Shown here: positions 11,521-24,312 of the stretch, piece after piece | How positions within the stretch are numbered: the stretch's first letter is position 1 | Layout: every line of letters begins with the position of its first letter | From: Anaeramoeba flamelloides | Lineage: Eukaryota; Metamonada; Anaeramoebidae | DNA length: 64,000 nucleotides | Direction of reading: 5' to 3' | NCBI GenBank assembly: GCA_027625915.1 | Contig: JANTQA010000029.1 | Coordinates: 5,704,001 to 5,768,000 of the forward strand | Program-made: the position numbers and the translations under genes | Notes under the pieces: model-generated | The model's database searches: none | What the model was told of the DNA's origin: nothing | Seen by the model: only the letters and a program-made list of their open reading frames with translations

Positions 11521-13211
11521 AAAGCATTTTTTGAAATCATTCTGTTTTATTTTTACAAGAGAAATGAACTTTTTTCTGTAAATTACTTTAAATTGTTTTT
11601 ATTCCTCACAACAAAAAAGAGTGTGTTTTTACAAATGTCTAGGTTATTCACAGAAAATTGTAATTCCTCCCAAAATTCATTTTAATTTTCCAAAACTCTA
11701 AATTTTCAATACACTTTTACAAAACGTGAAGTGTAAAAATACTAATTTTATTCTGAGAATATTGTTTAAAGATTAAAGAACAACCAAACGCACCACACTT
11801 GAGTAAAGTTTTTAGATGTTTTAGTTTTTCTATTCATTACTAGGCAATAAATTATTTTTTTATTCATAACTTTTGGAAAAAAATTAAATAGGTAAAAAAA
11901 TACCTAACCGTTTATCTAAGGAAAACTTAATTGAACCTGGATATGCAAAATATGATCTCTGAATAAAAGAAAAAATAAAAGGGTTAAAGACAAAATGGAG
12001 GGTCAAACACAACAACAGTTTTTATAATAGTCTCTCTTGATGTGGATTTTTCTTTGATTGGGAAATGATAAAAATGCTATCTAAAAAATATACTATTTTT
12101 AGGATCTCTCGAAATAACTCTAATCAGATTTTCTAATAAAACAGATCGAAAGTGTTTTTGTTTGATTTGTAAATAATATTACTACTTGTTCCTTAACGTT
12201 AATTTGGTTGTTCTATTAATTGATTTTACTTTTCATTAGAGAATTTTATAAAGGTTTTTAATAAAAAATTGTTTGAACTTTTTTTTCATTAAATGGTAAA
12301 TATTTTTTTATCTTTTGGAAAAATTAAAAATTAGATTTTGAAGACCATCCTTAGAAACTATATTTATTTTTTCGCAATTCTGAAACTTCTTGACTCTTTA
12401 TTAATCACTTGTATAGAAATATATATAATATTTATAACACACACAGAGCAAAGTTCAAATCGATTACTGACACTTGTAAAAAATTGGGGTATAAATACAG
12501 TCGAGTTTTTTAGTATTCAATAATTAAAAAAAATCTGAAAATTTTACATTAGTAGTTCCTTGTTGATTATTTTACAGGTTATTATATTTTATAATAGTAG
12601 CTAAAAAGAAAAAAAATTCCTTTTTTTTTACCAAAATCAGAATTTGTGGAACGAGAGTTTTTTTTTTTTTGTTTTTTTTTTTTTTGGGGGGGGGTATAGA
12701 ATAAACAAGTATATATATATATAAATATATTCATGCTGTTTAGACCTTGAATTTCTATTTTTTCAAGTTTTCTTGAATCTTTTAAAAAAGTTGATTATTT
12801 TTTGTTTTTGCCAAATTTTGGAATTAAGAAAAGAGTAACAATAATAAACTTTAGTTAAGTGTAGGTTTATAAAATGAAACTCTCTATGATAATTTTTAAA
12901 AATATAGTATTTTTTATGTTACAATTTATGTTTCGAAATCATATAATTTTATATATCCTTTAAAAAACAACCACTTTAGTAAAAAACATCGCTTTCTTTG
13001 AATTTGTAATGCTAGTAAATATCATATAAATGTTTAAATTTGAATTCTGGGTATGTGTCGTTTTTTTCCGAGATTTTTTTAAATTGAGGCTTTTCTCTAG
13101 CCTTTTAAATCTTAGAAAACCCAACGAAAAGTGTTTTATAATGCGCTAGAGTGCCTGAGTTTTTTTTTTCTGTTCCAGAAATTAAAAAAAAAAAAAAACA
13201 ATGACAATATA

Positions 13212-13749
13212 TAAACCCCAATTCATAATTTTTAACACACCAAAATTCGATTTGTGAAAAAAAAAAAACTTATTTAATCAATTCTCGAAGATTTACCCAA
13301 TTAGAACCATTCACTAATTGAAATGTTAACACTTGTTTATAAATTACAATACTCAAAAAACAATGAATAAATAATTATCAATACAAATAAATCATGGGTG
13401 TGTTAAAAATTTTGGAGAGAGCTAAACAAAAAAATACATTAGTAAATTTGTTTAAATTCTATTAGGAATATTGATCGATCAAATGGTTAGATACTATCAA
13501 CTGATTTTATTTGAGTTCTTCTATTTGGAACAACTCAACTTTAACATAATATAAACCTTGTAGAAAAATTTTGGTTCAACCAAGCAAATTACGTAATTCC
13601 AAACAATGGAATGAAAACAAAAACTAAAAGATGAAAAAATGATTTTCATATTTTACAAAAATCAAAATTATCTCCAATTTCAATGAAATTGTATTATTGT
13701 GATTGTTTGGAACATTTTAGCTGTGTGGAAAATTTTGAATTTTAGTTTA
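13212..13749 (+). mobile_element. MITE family A, copy 1 (about 540 bp)
   Basis: One of three copies of nearly equal length (538, 539 and 541 bases; the others are 44717-45255 and 48738-49278). Ends are imperfect inverted repeats of about 33 bases: TAAACCCCAATTCATAATTT at one end and, reverse-complemented, TAAACTAAAATTCAAAATTT at the other. Terminal TA is consistent with Tc1/mariner-type TA target duplication. Internal segments such as ATGGGTGTGTTAAAAATTTT and GATCGATCAAATGGTTAG are shared by the copies. No conserved ORF survives in all copies, so it looks non-autonomous. Confidence 0.85.
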
Positions 13750-15971
13750 TGTTTTTAATTTGGCCAGTTAAAATATATTATTTTTATTTATTTTCTTCTT
13801 CTCTTTTTTAATCGATAAAATTTGCTTTAATTACTTCTTTCTACTAATAAATAAAACAGTATATTTTTTTTAAAATAAAATTAAACTTTTGACAATTCAG
13901 TTTATTAGTGAAAATACCCATTTTTTGAATCTTTTGATTAATTTTTTAAATCTGTCTGTATTTTTTTACACCACTCAACTTTGTAATAATTGAAAATAAA
14001 AAAAAAAAAAAAAAAAAAATCGAAAATAATTTAATGTGATTGAAAAACAAGTAAGAAAAACGGGTTAAAAAAATTATTGGTATTTTGCAAATATCGATGA
14101 AAAAAAAAAAAAACAGTATTATGAAAACTAATAAGAAAATTCAAAGTAAAAATATCCTTTCTAAACACTTTATAAACAAATAAATTGAAATTGTAATAAT
14201 ATATACCATCTATCTATTGACTTCAATAAACACAAGGAAAAAAAAAAACTAACCAATTTCAAAAGAGTAAACAAATATCATTTAAAATAGAATTACTGAG
14301 TAACCCCATACTGATTATAACATAAACCCCTACCAATATTTAATGTTCAATAATATATATAATTCTAATCAAAATTTAGATAAATTGAAACGACCACCCT
14401 TCTAAAATTAAAAGATTGAAACATAATTTAGATTGCTTAAAATAATTTTAATTTTCATAAGTTAAAATACCAAGAAAAAAATTACAAATATAATATTTAT
14501 TTTTTATATGATTAAAATAAAATACTTCAAATATTTGATTTCATCTTTTCAAAGTTTAAGATTGTTTTAATAAAAAAAAAAAAAAATTATTCTTTATTGG
14601 CGATCAGATCTCCAATAAAATTACACCCAATTGACTTGAAAAGAAGATTTTATTTAGATTTTTTTATCTTATATTTAAGTAGATAAGCTTATACCTCATC
14701 TGATAATATTGTTTTTAAAAAAATGCATTTTATTTTATTTAGTTTTAAACAAAAGCAAGAAAAAGAGAAAGAAGACCTAGGAAAAAAAAAAGAGTAAATA
14801 ATAATAATCGGTAACTAATTTGCAAAAAAAAAAAAAAAAAAACAGTTTTCCGGCAAGTATATAATGAGTTTTTATACGTTCTCTCCGACCTAGAAAACCC
14901 CTGGGCACTTATCAGAATTCATTTTAATAAATAGATATAAAAATTTAAGAAATTTTAGATTAAAAATTCATTTTTGTTTTATTAAGTTTTAAATGGTATT
15001 TTTATAGATATGATAAACCTTTTCACTGTTTTTTTTTCTGAATAAGAATTCTTATCTAAATTTTATAGTTTATAATTATTATTTTTTTAGAAATCCAATT
15101 GTTTTACGAATTTCTTTAATAACTAGATCTAAAATCACCCGGTAAAAACATTTTTATTCTAATGTCATTGAAATTTTTAAAACGATTGTAAAAAAATGAT
15201 ATATGTTTCTCTTCATATTTTCTTTGGTTTATCAATTGAAGATCAAAATAAAAATTATTTTTTTTGTGAAGAGACACCTATGTATTTCGAGTTTTTATCA
15301 GAATATAACACATTAAAAAAAAAAAAAAAAGAAATAAAACTGTATAAAATGTAATTATTGTACCCAATATTATGAAAAGTCAATCATTTCATTTGGTACT
15401 GTGGAGAATTAAAGTTATTAGAATCAAATGGAAAAAAATTATCAAAAATTCTAGATAAGAAACTATATGAAATAGTTATACTTTGAAAAAATACCCAAAA
15501 ATACTAGAATATGACTAATCAAAATTATGAAAAATATTGCATTGTTGGGAATTTAATTCAAAGCTCTTATGGTTAAAAACTTAAGGCAATAAAGAAAACG
15601 TATTAATAAAAAATTGAAAACAGAAAATATTTAAAAAGGTAAAAAATATACATATGTATATATATATATATATATAAATTCGAGTACAGAGTGTTCCATT
15701 ATGAGAATTGGTGTCTATTTTTTTTTTTTTTTTTTTGATTTAAAAGAATTGGGAATAATCTTAGATTTTACTAATTCCTTTCAAATTTGAAAAAAAAAAA
15801 AATTATTACTGCTGAATACCATTTATTAATCACTTTTTGGGATATTTTTTTATATGTAATTGATAATCTTTCCATCCAATTTTTTGTATTCTGTGAATAC
15901 AGGACAAGTGTCGCCAAGGGCATAGGTTTTCTTGGGGTTTCCTTTTTATTTATAAAATCTATTGATGTTCG

Positions 15972-16421
15972 TTAGGTTTTTTTACTTTTTGAAATAAACA
16001 GAAAATTTTAATAAAATTTCGGTTTATTTCAAAAAGTAAAAAAAGCCTAGAACACTCCACAAACAAACATAAAACTCATTAAAACCTAACAATACTTTTT
16101 TTTAATTTGAGAAATAAAAAGAAATTTTCAAAAATTTTCTTTTAATTTCTCAAATAAAAAAAAACTTATGAAATTTTTCCTGAATTCAAAAGAATCTTGT
16201 AATTTCAAGGTTTTTAATCAATTCTTTCAGATCCTGGAAAACATACCAAAAAGTTTCATCATGAGCCCAGCCTTTCCAGAATTAAAAAGAATAGTGTACA
16301 ATCTCAATTTTTTCTCAATTCTTTTGTGTTCTAGAAAAGCTTACGAGGTTTTTTTTTAATTGAAGAAATGAAGGGAAATTTTACAAATTTTTGTTTTTAT
16401 TTCTTAAAGTAAAAAAAAATC
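15972..16421. repeat. Cluster of three long AT hairpins (family I)
   Basis: Three near-perfect palindromes of about 72-78 bases lie at 15972-16050, 16094-16166 and 16347-16421. Each begins with a T7-T10 run, has a GAAATAAA- or GAAATGAA-type stem, an AAATTTT-type inner stem and a mirror-image A-rich end. A fourth lies at 26030-26104. The sequences upstream of the third and fourth also share a TTTCCAGAATT/AAAAGAATTG segment, so the hairpin appears to be one end of a longer repeat unit. No coding capacity. Confidence 0.7.
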
Positions 16422-17492
16422 GAATGACAGTTAATATTATTTAATTTGTTCATGCAGGTGATATTATTATTATTTATATTGATATTTTAATTATTTTTCT
16501 TCTCTTTGTTTTTTATTTGTTAAAATTTTCTTTAATTACAACTTTCTCTCAATAAATAAATAAAGAAGATTGAGTTTTTCATTTGTTGAGAAAATCTATT
16601 AATTGATTGATTTACTTCATATGGGTATCATAACTCTTCGTTGGTATACATTATTCTTCTTATTTCTAATTTTACTTCAAAAACAAATTATCAAAAAGTA
16701 TTGATATTTGAAAAACAATTTTTTTTGCATCCTTTAGTAGAAATTAAAAAATAAATTTGAAAGAAAATATGATTTAATAATTTAATCATTCATTCCAATG
16801 TATTTGAATTTATACTTCATTGCTTGGGTTATTTTTTCTTTATTTTATAAAAAAAAAAAAAATAATAAATAAATCAAAAAAATTGAGTTAAAAGGAAATA
16901 TCTTTTGTAATAAAAATAATAACAATAATTTTTTTTTGATCAAAAGGTAAAAATTACTCAAAGCCACTGTGTATGTATGGACAAGTTGACAATATAAGAT
17001 AGAAAAACTTTAATAATATTTAATTTTTGTAAAAATTTTTACAATTAAATATCTACATGATCACAAAACTTTCCTTAAAAAATGAAAAAAAAAAAAATAA
17101 TAATAACAAAGAAAAAATCAAGTATTAAATTGTTATTTTTATTATTGAAAAATTAATTGATCAAAAATATTAAATCAAAAATCAAATATATTGAAAAATT
17201 TCTCAATTCCTAAATAAATAACCAACCGTGTTTTCTCTCACATTTGAGAAAAATAAAACTAGAAGAAATTTAAAATATCATTATATATGAATTAATTTTG
17301 ATTTTTTAACCATCAAATATTTATTCTTTAATTTTTAATTATATATATATATATATTTTATTATTTAATGATTAAAAATACCATTTTTTTACATTAAATT
17401 GCTTTATTAATTTTAAAAAAATATATAAACCTCTCTAGGAATATACATATATTGAATTTTGCATGATAATATACTTCACCTCAAGTTTCTAT

Positions 17493-20400
17493 TTAATTTT
17501 CTTTTTTTATTGTTTTTATACGTTCAAAAATCATTTTTTTTCGATGAAATTTTGAACAATTTCTAAAACCATGACTCTCGAAAAAATAAGTCATCCCCCT
17601 TTGTAAATTTTTCGCTAGGATATTGGGTCGGAACGAATGGTATATTTTAAAAAAGCGTTTATCAATAATGATGGGCAAATCTTCACTTTCCAAAGCCCCT
17701 GGCCAATTTGTAATCAATGAAGAGTCGTAATATTTGAAAATACTAAATCTGTCTTTCCAACCAGGCATTGGGTCTGTTGTCATGATTAACCGTAATTGCT
17801 TAAACGTGATTTTTTTTGATTTTAAGATTTTTTTTAATTGCTTTTTCACTTTTTTTGATTCGGATGATGATCTTTTTCTTCGTTTTTTATTGTTGCGTTT
17901 TTTAATATCTGATAAATCAATCTGATTTGATTTTGGTTTTGATATTGAATTTTGTTTTGTTTTTAGTTTTGGTTGTATTGTTTTTTGTTTTTTTATTTGT
18001 TTTTTTAATTGCCCCAAAGGTTTTCTTTTACGATTTTGGGCTAATTCTTCAGTTTCAAAATCATGGATGCCAATTGTATTATTTTCCAATTTTAAGTTTT
18101 TTAAAAATGAGTCCTTAATCAAAATATTTGAATTTCGAGTTGAAAACATAATTGAAGATTGGTTGCAAGATTCTTGCTGATTCTTGCCATAGCCAGCTAT
18201 TTTTAAATTTGAACTATTGAATTGCAAATCATCTGAATTTGTATTTGTGCCCGTAAAGTTTTTAATGTTTTGAAGATGGCAAAGCACATGTAACCCCAGT
18301 GCCGTCTATTGATGGAATTATAAAAATTATTTATTTATTTGTTTATTTATTGGAAGGGGTATTCAAATAATTAATTCTTTAATTGTTCTCAGACAAAATT
18401 CGCATTGTATTTATTAACAAAAGCGGGAATTCAAAGTCGATTTTTAATGTATATCCGAATTTTATGTTAAGTGGGAACTGAATTTCAAGGTTGTATATTA
18501 AAAGAAAAAATGGTTTAAATTTTCAATATATTGGCTTTTCTTCAAAATAGAATATTTTATGTTTTTTGAGATTTTGCATAAAAAAAATTATTGATCAAAA
18601 AATTGTTTCAAATTCTAGGGAAAAAAATGGCAAATATAAAAACTGAATTTGTTTGCGTATTACATCTCGAATTTCCCCGGCGTTTATAGATGTTTTTATA
18701 TCTTTTCATAAAATCTAAGATGCTTTAAAATGAAGGGGGTGTTCCATTGGTAGAAGTGAAGTGAGTAAAATTTTGTTTTTCTGGGTATAATTTGCATTAC
18801 TTTTGTGACAATCTTTTTTCACCAATGACAAATTTTCTAAAAAAAAACCTAATTTGGAAATTTCCACAAGACATCTTGATTCTAAATTCTTAAAAGTAGA
18901 CAAATATGTTGTTCGCAATAAAAATAATATTAACCAATCATAAAATATACCTATTCCTGAAATATTTTTATGTGGTTTAAATACTAATAACTTCAAATAA
19001 ATTTCTTAAAATGTTTACTTCCTTTTCGCCTTTACAGTTTTTTTTTTTTTACAAGCTTTGAATACAGAATTTTATTAGTTTTAAATGTTAAAGAAACTTT
19101 GCAAAATTAGTTTACCTTGAAAATATTCTCGGTTAAGAGTTGTTTTAAAAGTTTAGTTTATAAGATTTACAAAAAATTGAAATTGAACTAAAAATTTTTT
19201 ATCTATTTATCTGGATTTATCAGTATGATTGATCCATATTCTAAATAATATTTAAAACCTGTAAGTGGAGCACTTTTCTTCAAAAAAATAATCTTTTAAA
19301 AAGTCATTTTGACCAATTTTTTTGAATTATCTTTTACACTTTTTGTTTGAAAAATATATCTTACTTATAGTAATACACACATTTAATCATTTTTTGAAAT
19401 TTCCAGGTTGCTTTACTACCACCTACATAATCAAATTTAACAATGGACAAAGAAACCATCCCTGGGTAAAAAACCCGTGTTTGAAATAACAGTCAGTTTT
19501 TTTTTTTTTTTTTTTTTTTGTTCAAAGTCACATCTAGTTGATTATCCAATGGTATGTATATGGTAAAATCTATTTTTAAGGGGTAAACTTCTTGATTTTT
19601 GTAGTTGATTTTAAAAAAGAGATTGAATTTGTTGAAAATTTTAAATTATTTTCCCAATTTTTAGGAAATTTTTTCTTTTTTTTTATAAGAAAAAAAATTG
19701 ATTAGTAAATTAACTCTATATTTTGAGAAAATTTTTAAATTTGATCCTAAATTTATGAATTCTTTTTTAAGATTAGAACTTTAGGAATGTTAGTTCTAAA
19801 GGGACTCTCCCGATAAACTAAAAATACCACTCTTTCATTTATGTTAAGGTTCTTATGATCCTTTGTCCAAAGATCAAAACAAATTATTTTTTCATAAAAT
19901 TATGTTTTTTGGGGATTTTTTGTTCTTTTGTAAAACTTCACGTACCAAATCCTGAAAAATAAGATTTATAAAAATGGAAATTGAAGTAAAATTTTTTTGA
20001 ATTTATTAGAATTTATCAGTATTGATGAATTACCTAAATGAAAAACTAATTGGAAAAATATTTTCTTAAGTCTAGAACTATTTCTGATCAAACATTCCAC
20101 GACAAAAAATATTTTGAAGAAAAACTAATCTTAGAGAGTTTCTTAACACTTGACTTCATAAAATGCTTTATACAATGCTTGGGCAGAATGATTTCAAAAA
20201 GGGAAATGGAGTAAAAATTTCCAAATCTTTATTGCAATTTATTAGTATAAAAAGACTAATAACTCGGTAAAATTGATTAATACACCAATAAACCAATACT
20301 AATTTAATTACTTGTTTGTGGTAAGTGGGTATTTACAATAGTACCTAAAATATAAACCTCAGCAAAAAAAACTACATATTTTGTCAAAATTATTTATTAC

Positions 20401-23400
20401 AATCTTTGGATAAAGGATCATAAGAGCCTTAACAAAAATGAAAGAGGGGCATTTTTGGTTTATCGGAAGAATCCTTTTAGAAATAGCATTCTTAAGAAAC
20501 TAATAGCATGTTCGCTGATGGTTTATTTTCGATTTCTTGGATCAATTAATGTATAAGTCTTCCCCAAAAAATAATCACTTTTTATTATTGTGAAACACAG
20601 AGCAAAAAGGTCAACATATGGGTATTTTAAAAACAGGAATTCTAAAAAAAAATTTACCTCCTACTATTTGAATTAAAAATGTGATAAAATTTTCACTTCC
20701 TTTTTTATCTTTTTCTTTTATAAAATAGAGTTTTTCAAAGAAATCTCTTGAAATTTTGTGGTCTCTTTGAAAAAGGAAAAAGATTGAAAATGAAGTGAAA
20801 ATTTTTCCAATTTATAATCCAAAAACCAGTTGAATAAAAGAATTTTTGATTAATATTGGAATCTATGGTGACGACCCACACAGTTGAGAAAAAGAGGAAG
20901 ATGATTTTCAGGTAGGTATACTAGTATTTTCCAATTAAAAAATGAAAATTTTGAGTTCACATTCCAAAATATTTTTCTAATTCAAAAGTGGAAAGAATTT
21001 CCAAATATCTATATAACATGATCGTTTAGAAATGATATTTTTAGACAATAAATGAAATTTCCTTCTTGAGTTAACTCTAAGACAAAATCTTTACGATGAT
21101 AATTTGGTTGTAAGAGGAATAATTAATATACATTTTGGAAATTGAAATAAAAAACTTTTCATTTCATAATTGGAAAATAACATGACTAATAAATTCAAAT
21201 AAATATTTGAAAAGTCTTCCTTTTTTTCGATTTGGGTATTTTTTAGCCTGAGCTTTACAAAAATTTCTTTATATCTTACCCAATAAAATGCTTGATTTAA
21301 AATTAGTTGTATTTCGAAATATTCTCCAATAATGATCCGTTTTTAAAGAAGATATATAAAGCCGATCCAAGCCTACCACGAAATCTATGATAAACAGAAA
21401 ATTCATTTTCGTTCTCACACTTTGCTTTTTATGACAGGATTTTATGGTGACTTGGTTGCCTATTACAAACCATGAAATTTTATAATAGTACAACAATTTC
21501 TGATATGAGAGAAAATATTAAAATTTGATTTTTTGAATATGGCCTTCTAAATGATCAATAATTTTGAAAAATTTTCAGGTTTTTGGTGGATCCTCAATTT
21601 CTAAAAACCTAAAAATCAAAAAACAAGACCATATCAAAGAAATCATCAAATTCTATCTCCGATCTTTGGAAACTGTGTTTTGGATTTTTGGATTTATATT
21701 CGAAAACAACAAGATTTTTTTCTCAGTCATTCAAATAAGAAATTTTTTAAAAAAAGCCTTTATAAATCATAAAAATTATGTTATAGCGTTTTACCAAATA
21801 ATTTTTTTTTGTGTTTAACTAAGATAAAAAAGTCAATTTCTATATCTGTCAAATTTCACGATAGGTTTGGAGCGGCTGTATGTTTCCAAGCAAAAGACAA
21901 TTGGGTTAACAATTTTTTGAAATTTAAGAGGTTATTCAAAAATTGTTCTTTGAAAATTCCCATTCTTTTCTATTTTTTCAAAGTGAACAAAACCCATATG
22001 GTTTTGAAAATGAACAACCAGGGGCTTTAACAGTATCACAACTTTGGGAATTTTACACTTGTCATTCCTAAAATTTGACGAGTTTTTTTTACTTTTTTTT
22101 ACTTTACAGAAAGCAAAAATTTTAATAAATCCACAAAACCAACATCCTAAATTTGTTTTCCCGAATAACAATTTTGATTGTAAGTCGCTAAATTTTTTGA
22201 ATGAGAAAAATAAGTTTGTGTGAAAGAAATCTGTTCATTTGCAAAAAGAAAGTAAAAAAGCCTTCAAAGTTAAGGAGCCGATGTGACCCCCAAGTGGCAT
22301 TCAATCAGATTGAACAACACTTTCGAAAACTATTATTCTTGTTTAAATTAAAAAGTACCTAATTGTAAAATGTGATAAAAAATAGGTTTGCCAAAGTGAC
22401 CAAAATCAGAAAACTACCATTTTTAATTGTTGAAAAATTAAACAACTTTTTGAAAAATTTATTTTTTAAATTTTACAAGTTATAACAAAAAAATCTTAAA
22501 TTTTTGAGTACTAATCAGAAAATCCACTAAAAGTGATTAGTTAGGAATAAAAATAATTGTTAAAAAAAAAAATATCATTAATGGAAATAAATAAAATTTT
22601 TTTTTTGTTTTCAAAAAGGTGAAAAAATAAAAATAAAGGAACAAATCGTTTTAAAGAATTGTTTTGAGCATCTGTAATGGGAATATCAATTTAAATTTTT
22701 TACCCTTTGGAACAAAAAAAATTAATGTAAAAAAGGAATTTTATTCCTTTTTTGTGTGTTGGTAAATTAATTTTTAAATAACGACTTTCTACAATCACAA
22801 AAGGGGTTCATTTATTGCTGTTCAAGTTGAAAGATTTTGTAAAATTTTTTGGGAAAAAAAAGGGGAAAAACTTTGGTATATTTTCGACAAATCGATAGAA
22901 AAGGACTCTTAGTTCATAATTTGAGTTTTGGTTTGGAGCAAATTTTTCGAAATAAAATTCGAAAGAGAGTTATTTTAGTGGTCGAAAAAAATGGTGTTAA
23001 AATTCGGTAGTGTGTTAGGGTTATTTGTTTGGCTGATGACTATTCAAAAAAAAAGCAATTTTTAATTCAAACAAAAAAAAAAGAATTTTTTTGAAACGAT
23101 TCTTCAAAAAGATCAAGAACAGTCATTAAACTGCGCCCTACTTAAAATTGATTCACATTTACAAATGACAGATCCGAAAATTCAAGAACACTTTTTTAAG
23201 GTTGAATTTAAAAAATCTTTATATTGGAGGGCGGTTTGTGGCTGTGAACATATATAGTCGGAATATAAAGAACAGGCAATACAAAGACTAGGCTTTTCGA
23301 ACTGAGCTGAAAACAGGCGAATTTGATAGGAAAAAGAAAAATGAAAAATTTTTGTTTTGGTTTTTCTTGTTGTGAAATAAACGTTTTTTATATTGTCTAA

Positions 23401-23605
23401 AAAGAGCCATGAAAAAACCACGTTTAATTTTGAATGGTAATTTTTCGTTGAGGGGATTGGAAAAAATTATTGTGGTATTGTGTGGAATGAAAATACTTAC
23501 CATGTAGTCGCCTTTTGCGATTGATAAAAAAAACTTTGACTCCTCTCTGTCTAATCCTGTTTCACTTGACAGTTTGTTTATCCTTTTTTCAGTTTGCTGT
23601 GTCAT
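17493..23605 (-). CDS. Hypothetical basic protein with UBA-like N-terminus, split by a 5.2-kb intron
   Basis: Exon 2 (18305-17493) is an open frame of 270 residues that starts in phase at an AATAG acceptor, not at a Met, so an upstream exon is needed. The best candidate is 23605-23501: an ATG, 35 residues (MTQQTEKRINKLSS, then TGLDREESKFFLSIAKGDYM) and a perfect GTAAGT donor, also phase 0. Joined, GDYM plus TALGLHVL gives a three-helix UBA-like pattern. The rest is a Lys/Arg/Ser-rich middle (about residues 130-200; KKRNNKKRRKRSSSESKK, nuclear-localisation-like) and a C-terminal segment with MPGWKDRF, NWPGALESEDLP and YFFESHGF that I do not recognise. Total about 305 residues. The 5195-base intron holds several repeats (18978-21880). 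Exon 2 is well supported; the exon 1 pairing and the UBA assignment are inference, and extra internal exons are possible. Confidence 0.6.
18978..19232 (+). repeat. Foldback family L/J, copy L1
   Basis: The segment from TTTAAATACTAATAAC to TTATCAGTATGATTGATCC aligns with 40308-40553 across left arm, interior (AAGCTTTGAAT, AAGAAACTTTG, AGAGTTGTTTTA) and right arm. The arms are imperfect inverted repeats of about 55 bases containing an AAATTGAAATTGAA-type stem. It lies in the proposed 5.2-kb intron. Confidence 0.6.
19590..19770 (+). repeat. Dispersed repeat shared with 49330-49530
   Basis: Landmarks found in the same order and orientation at both places are AAGAGATTGAATTTGT-like, TTTTCCCAATTTTTA, AAATTTGATCCT and GAATTCTTTTTTAA. 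The similarity continues a little into the left arm of the 19771-20508 inverted repeat. Its class is unknown. Confidence 0.5.
19771..20508. repeat. Large inverted-repeat element G
   Basis: The left arm (19771 to about 19910) and right arm (about 20375-20508) are inverted copies, sharing CCGATAAACTAAAAAT/CCGATAAACCAAAAAT, CTCTTTCATTT, GTTAAGG and CTTATGATCCTTT. The interior contains two partial arms of the L/J foldback type in direct orientation, suggesting nested insertions. No coding capacity. It lies in the proposed 5.2-kb intron. A foldback transposon is likely, but a local inverted duplication cannot be excluded. Confidence 0.6.
20662..20830. repeat. Foldback family L/J, copy J1
   Basis: A palindromic block with arms containing AAAATTTTCACTTCC on the left and GAAAATGAAGTGAAAATTTT on the right, plus outer ACTATTTGAATTA / CAAAAACCAGT-type ends. 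The same arrangement occurs at 37750-37915 in intron 1 of the calpain gene. Confidence 0.6.
21357..21880. mobile_element. Tc1/mariner-like MITE family E, copy 1
   Basis: Terminal inverted repeats read TAAAGCCGATCCAAGCCTAC on the left and, reverse-complemented, TACAGCCGCTCCAAACCTAT on the right, with further similarity inside (CACGAAATC against CGTGAAATT). The same terminal motif ends the element at 26180-26630. An 84-codon open frame (21564-21818) inside has no recognised motif and may be a transposase remnant or chance. TA ends fit a TA target duplication. Confidence 0.7.
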
Positions 23606-24312
23606 CAAAAGAAGTATATTTGTTTTGTTTCAAAGAAAACTTTTTTGGAGAGACGTTTGGAAAAAAAAATGTTTAATCTTCAAAAAGTAATAGGCCAACA
23701 TTAAAAGGCCCGGTTTTTATGCTTCTAATCCAGAATGAGGACGGTCTTAAATGGAACTTTTCAAATTAAAGAAAATTGCTTTTCTTTAAAAAAAATAATC
23801 TGTCACCTGAGAAAAGCAAGTGTGAGGTACACCCATCAGATATATGACGCTTATTAATGAAGGCACTTTTTGTTAAAAATCTCACAATATTTTTAATTTT
23901 AACTTTTGAGAGTATCCATGTTTAAACTGAGTTGGAAGATAGACCAACATTGAGGAAAAGTCTTTCAATTGTTGCTCTTCATATAAAAAACATACAAAAA
24001 AAGAGAAATTTTATTTTTCTTTTCCCTAACATCAAAATCAAGACTAAAAATGGAATAATAAGTATTAAAAATACAAACTTTTGTTTTCAAGTTCAAGTAG
24101 AGATTTTATTGTGCTCCTGAATAATGTTATTTGAAATGTAAATGTAACAAAATTTGCCTTATTCAAAAAAATACAAATAATTCTAATTTTGTTAATAAAT
24201 CATTTAAAAACCACAAGCTGAAAACGTAAAATAAAAAGAATTGAAATTTCGCCCATTAATAAGCCCAAATTTGTTATATCGTTTTCAAATTACTCTTGTG
24301 ATAAGGTAAAAT

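Larger units (their letters stand above)
11031..17492. other. Intergenic region upstream of the AOAH gene
   Basis: This 6.5-kb region has no supported complete gene. It contains a coding-like patch (11300-11520), a G9 run at about 12686-12694 after a T-rich tract (odd in such AT-rich DNA), MITE A copy 1 (13212-13749), dispersed repeats (about 15120-15290 and 16570-16740), and a cluster of three near-perfect short hairpins (15972-16421). Confidence 0.55.

Noticed and set aside
12662-12694. The T-rich plus G9 run as a telomere-like or terminator signal
   Set aside because: It is a single homopolymer junction without repeat periodicity; sequencing artefact is as likely as biology.
15855-15920. 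A tRNA-like or SINE promoter in the GTGTCGCCAAGGGC region
   Set aside because: No cloverleaf or A/B box pair could be drawn; it is a diverged dispersed repeat also seen near 3120-3200.
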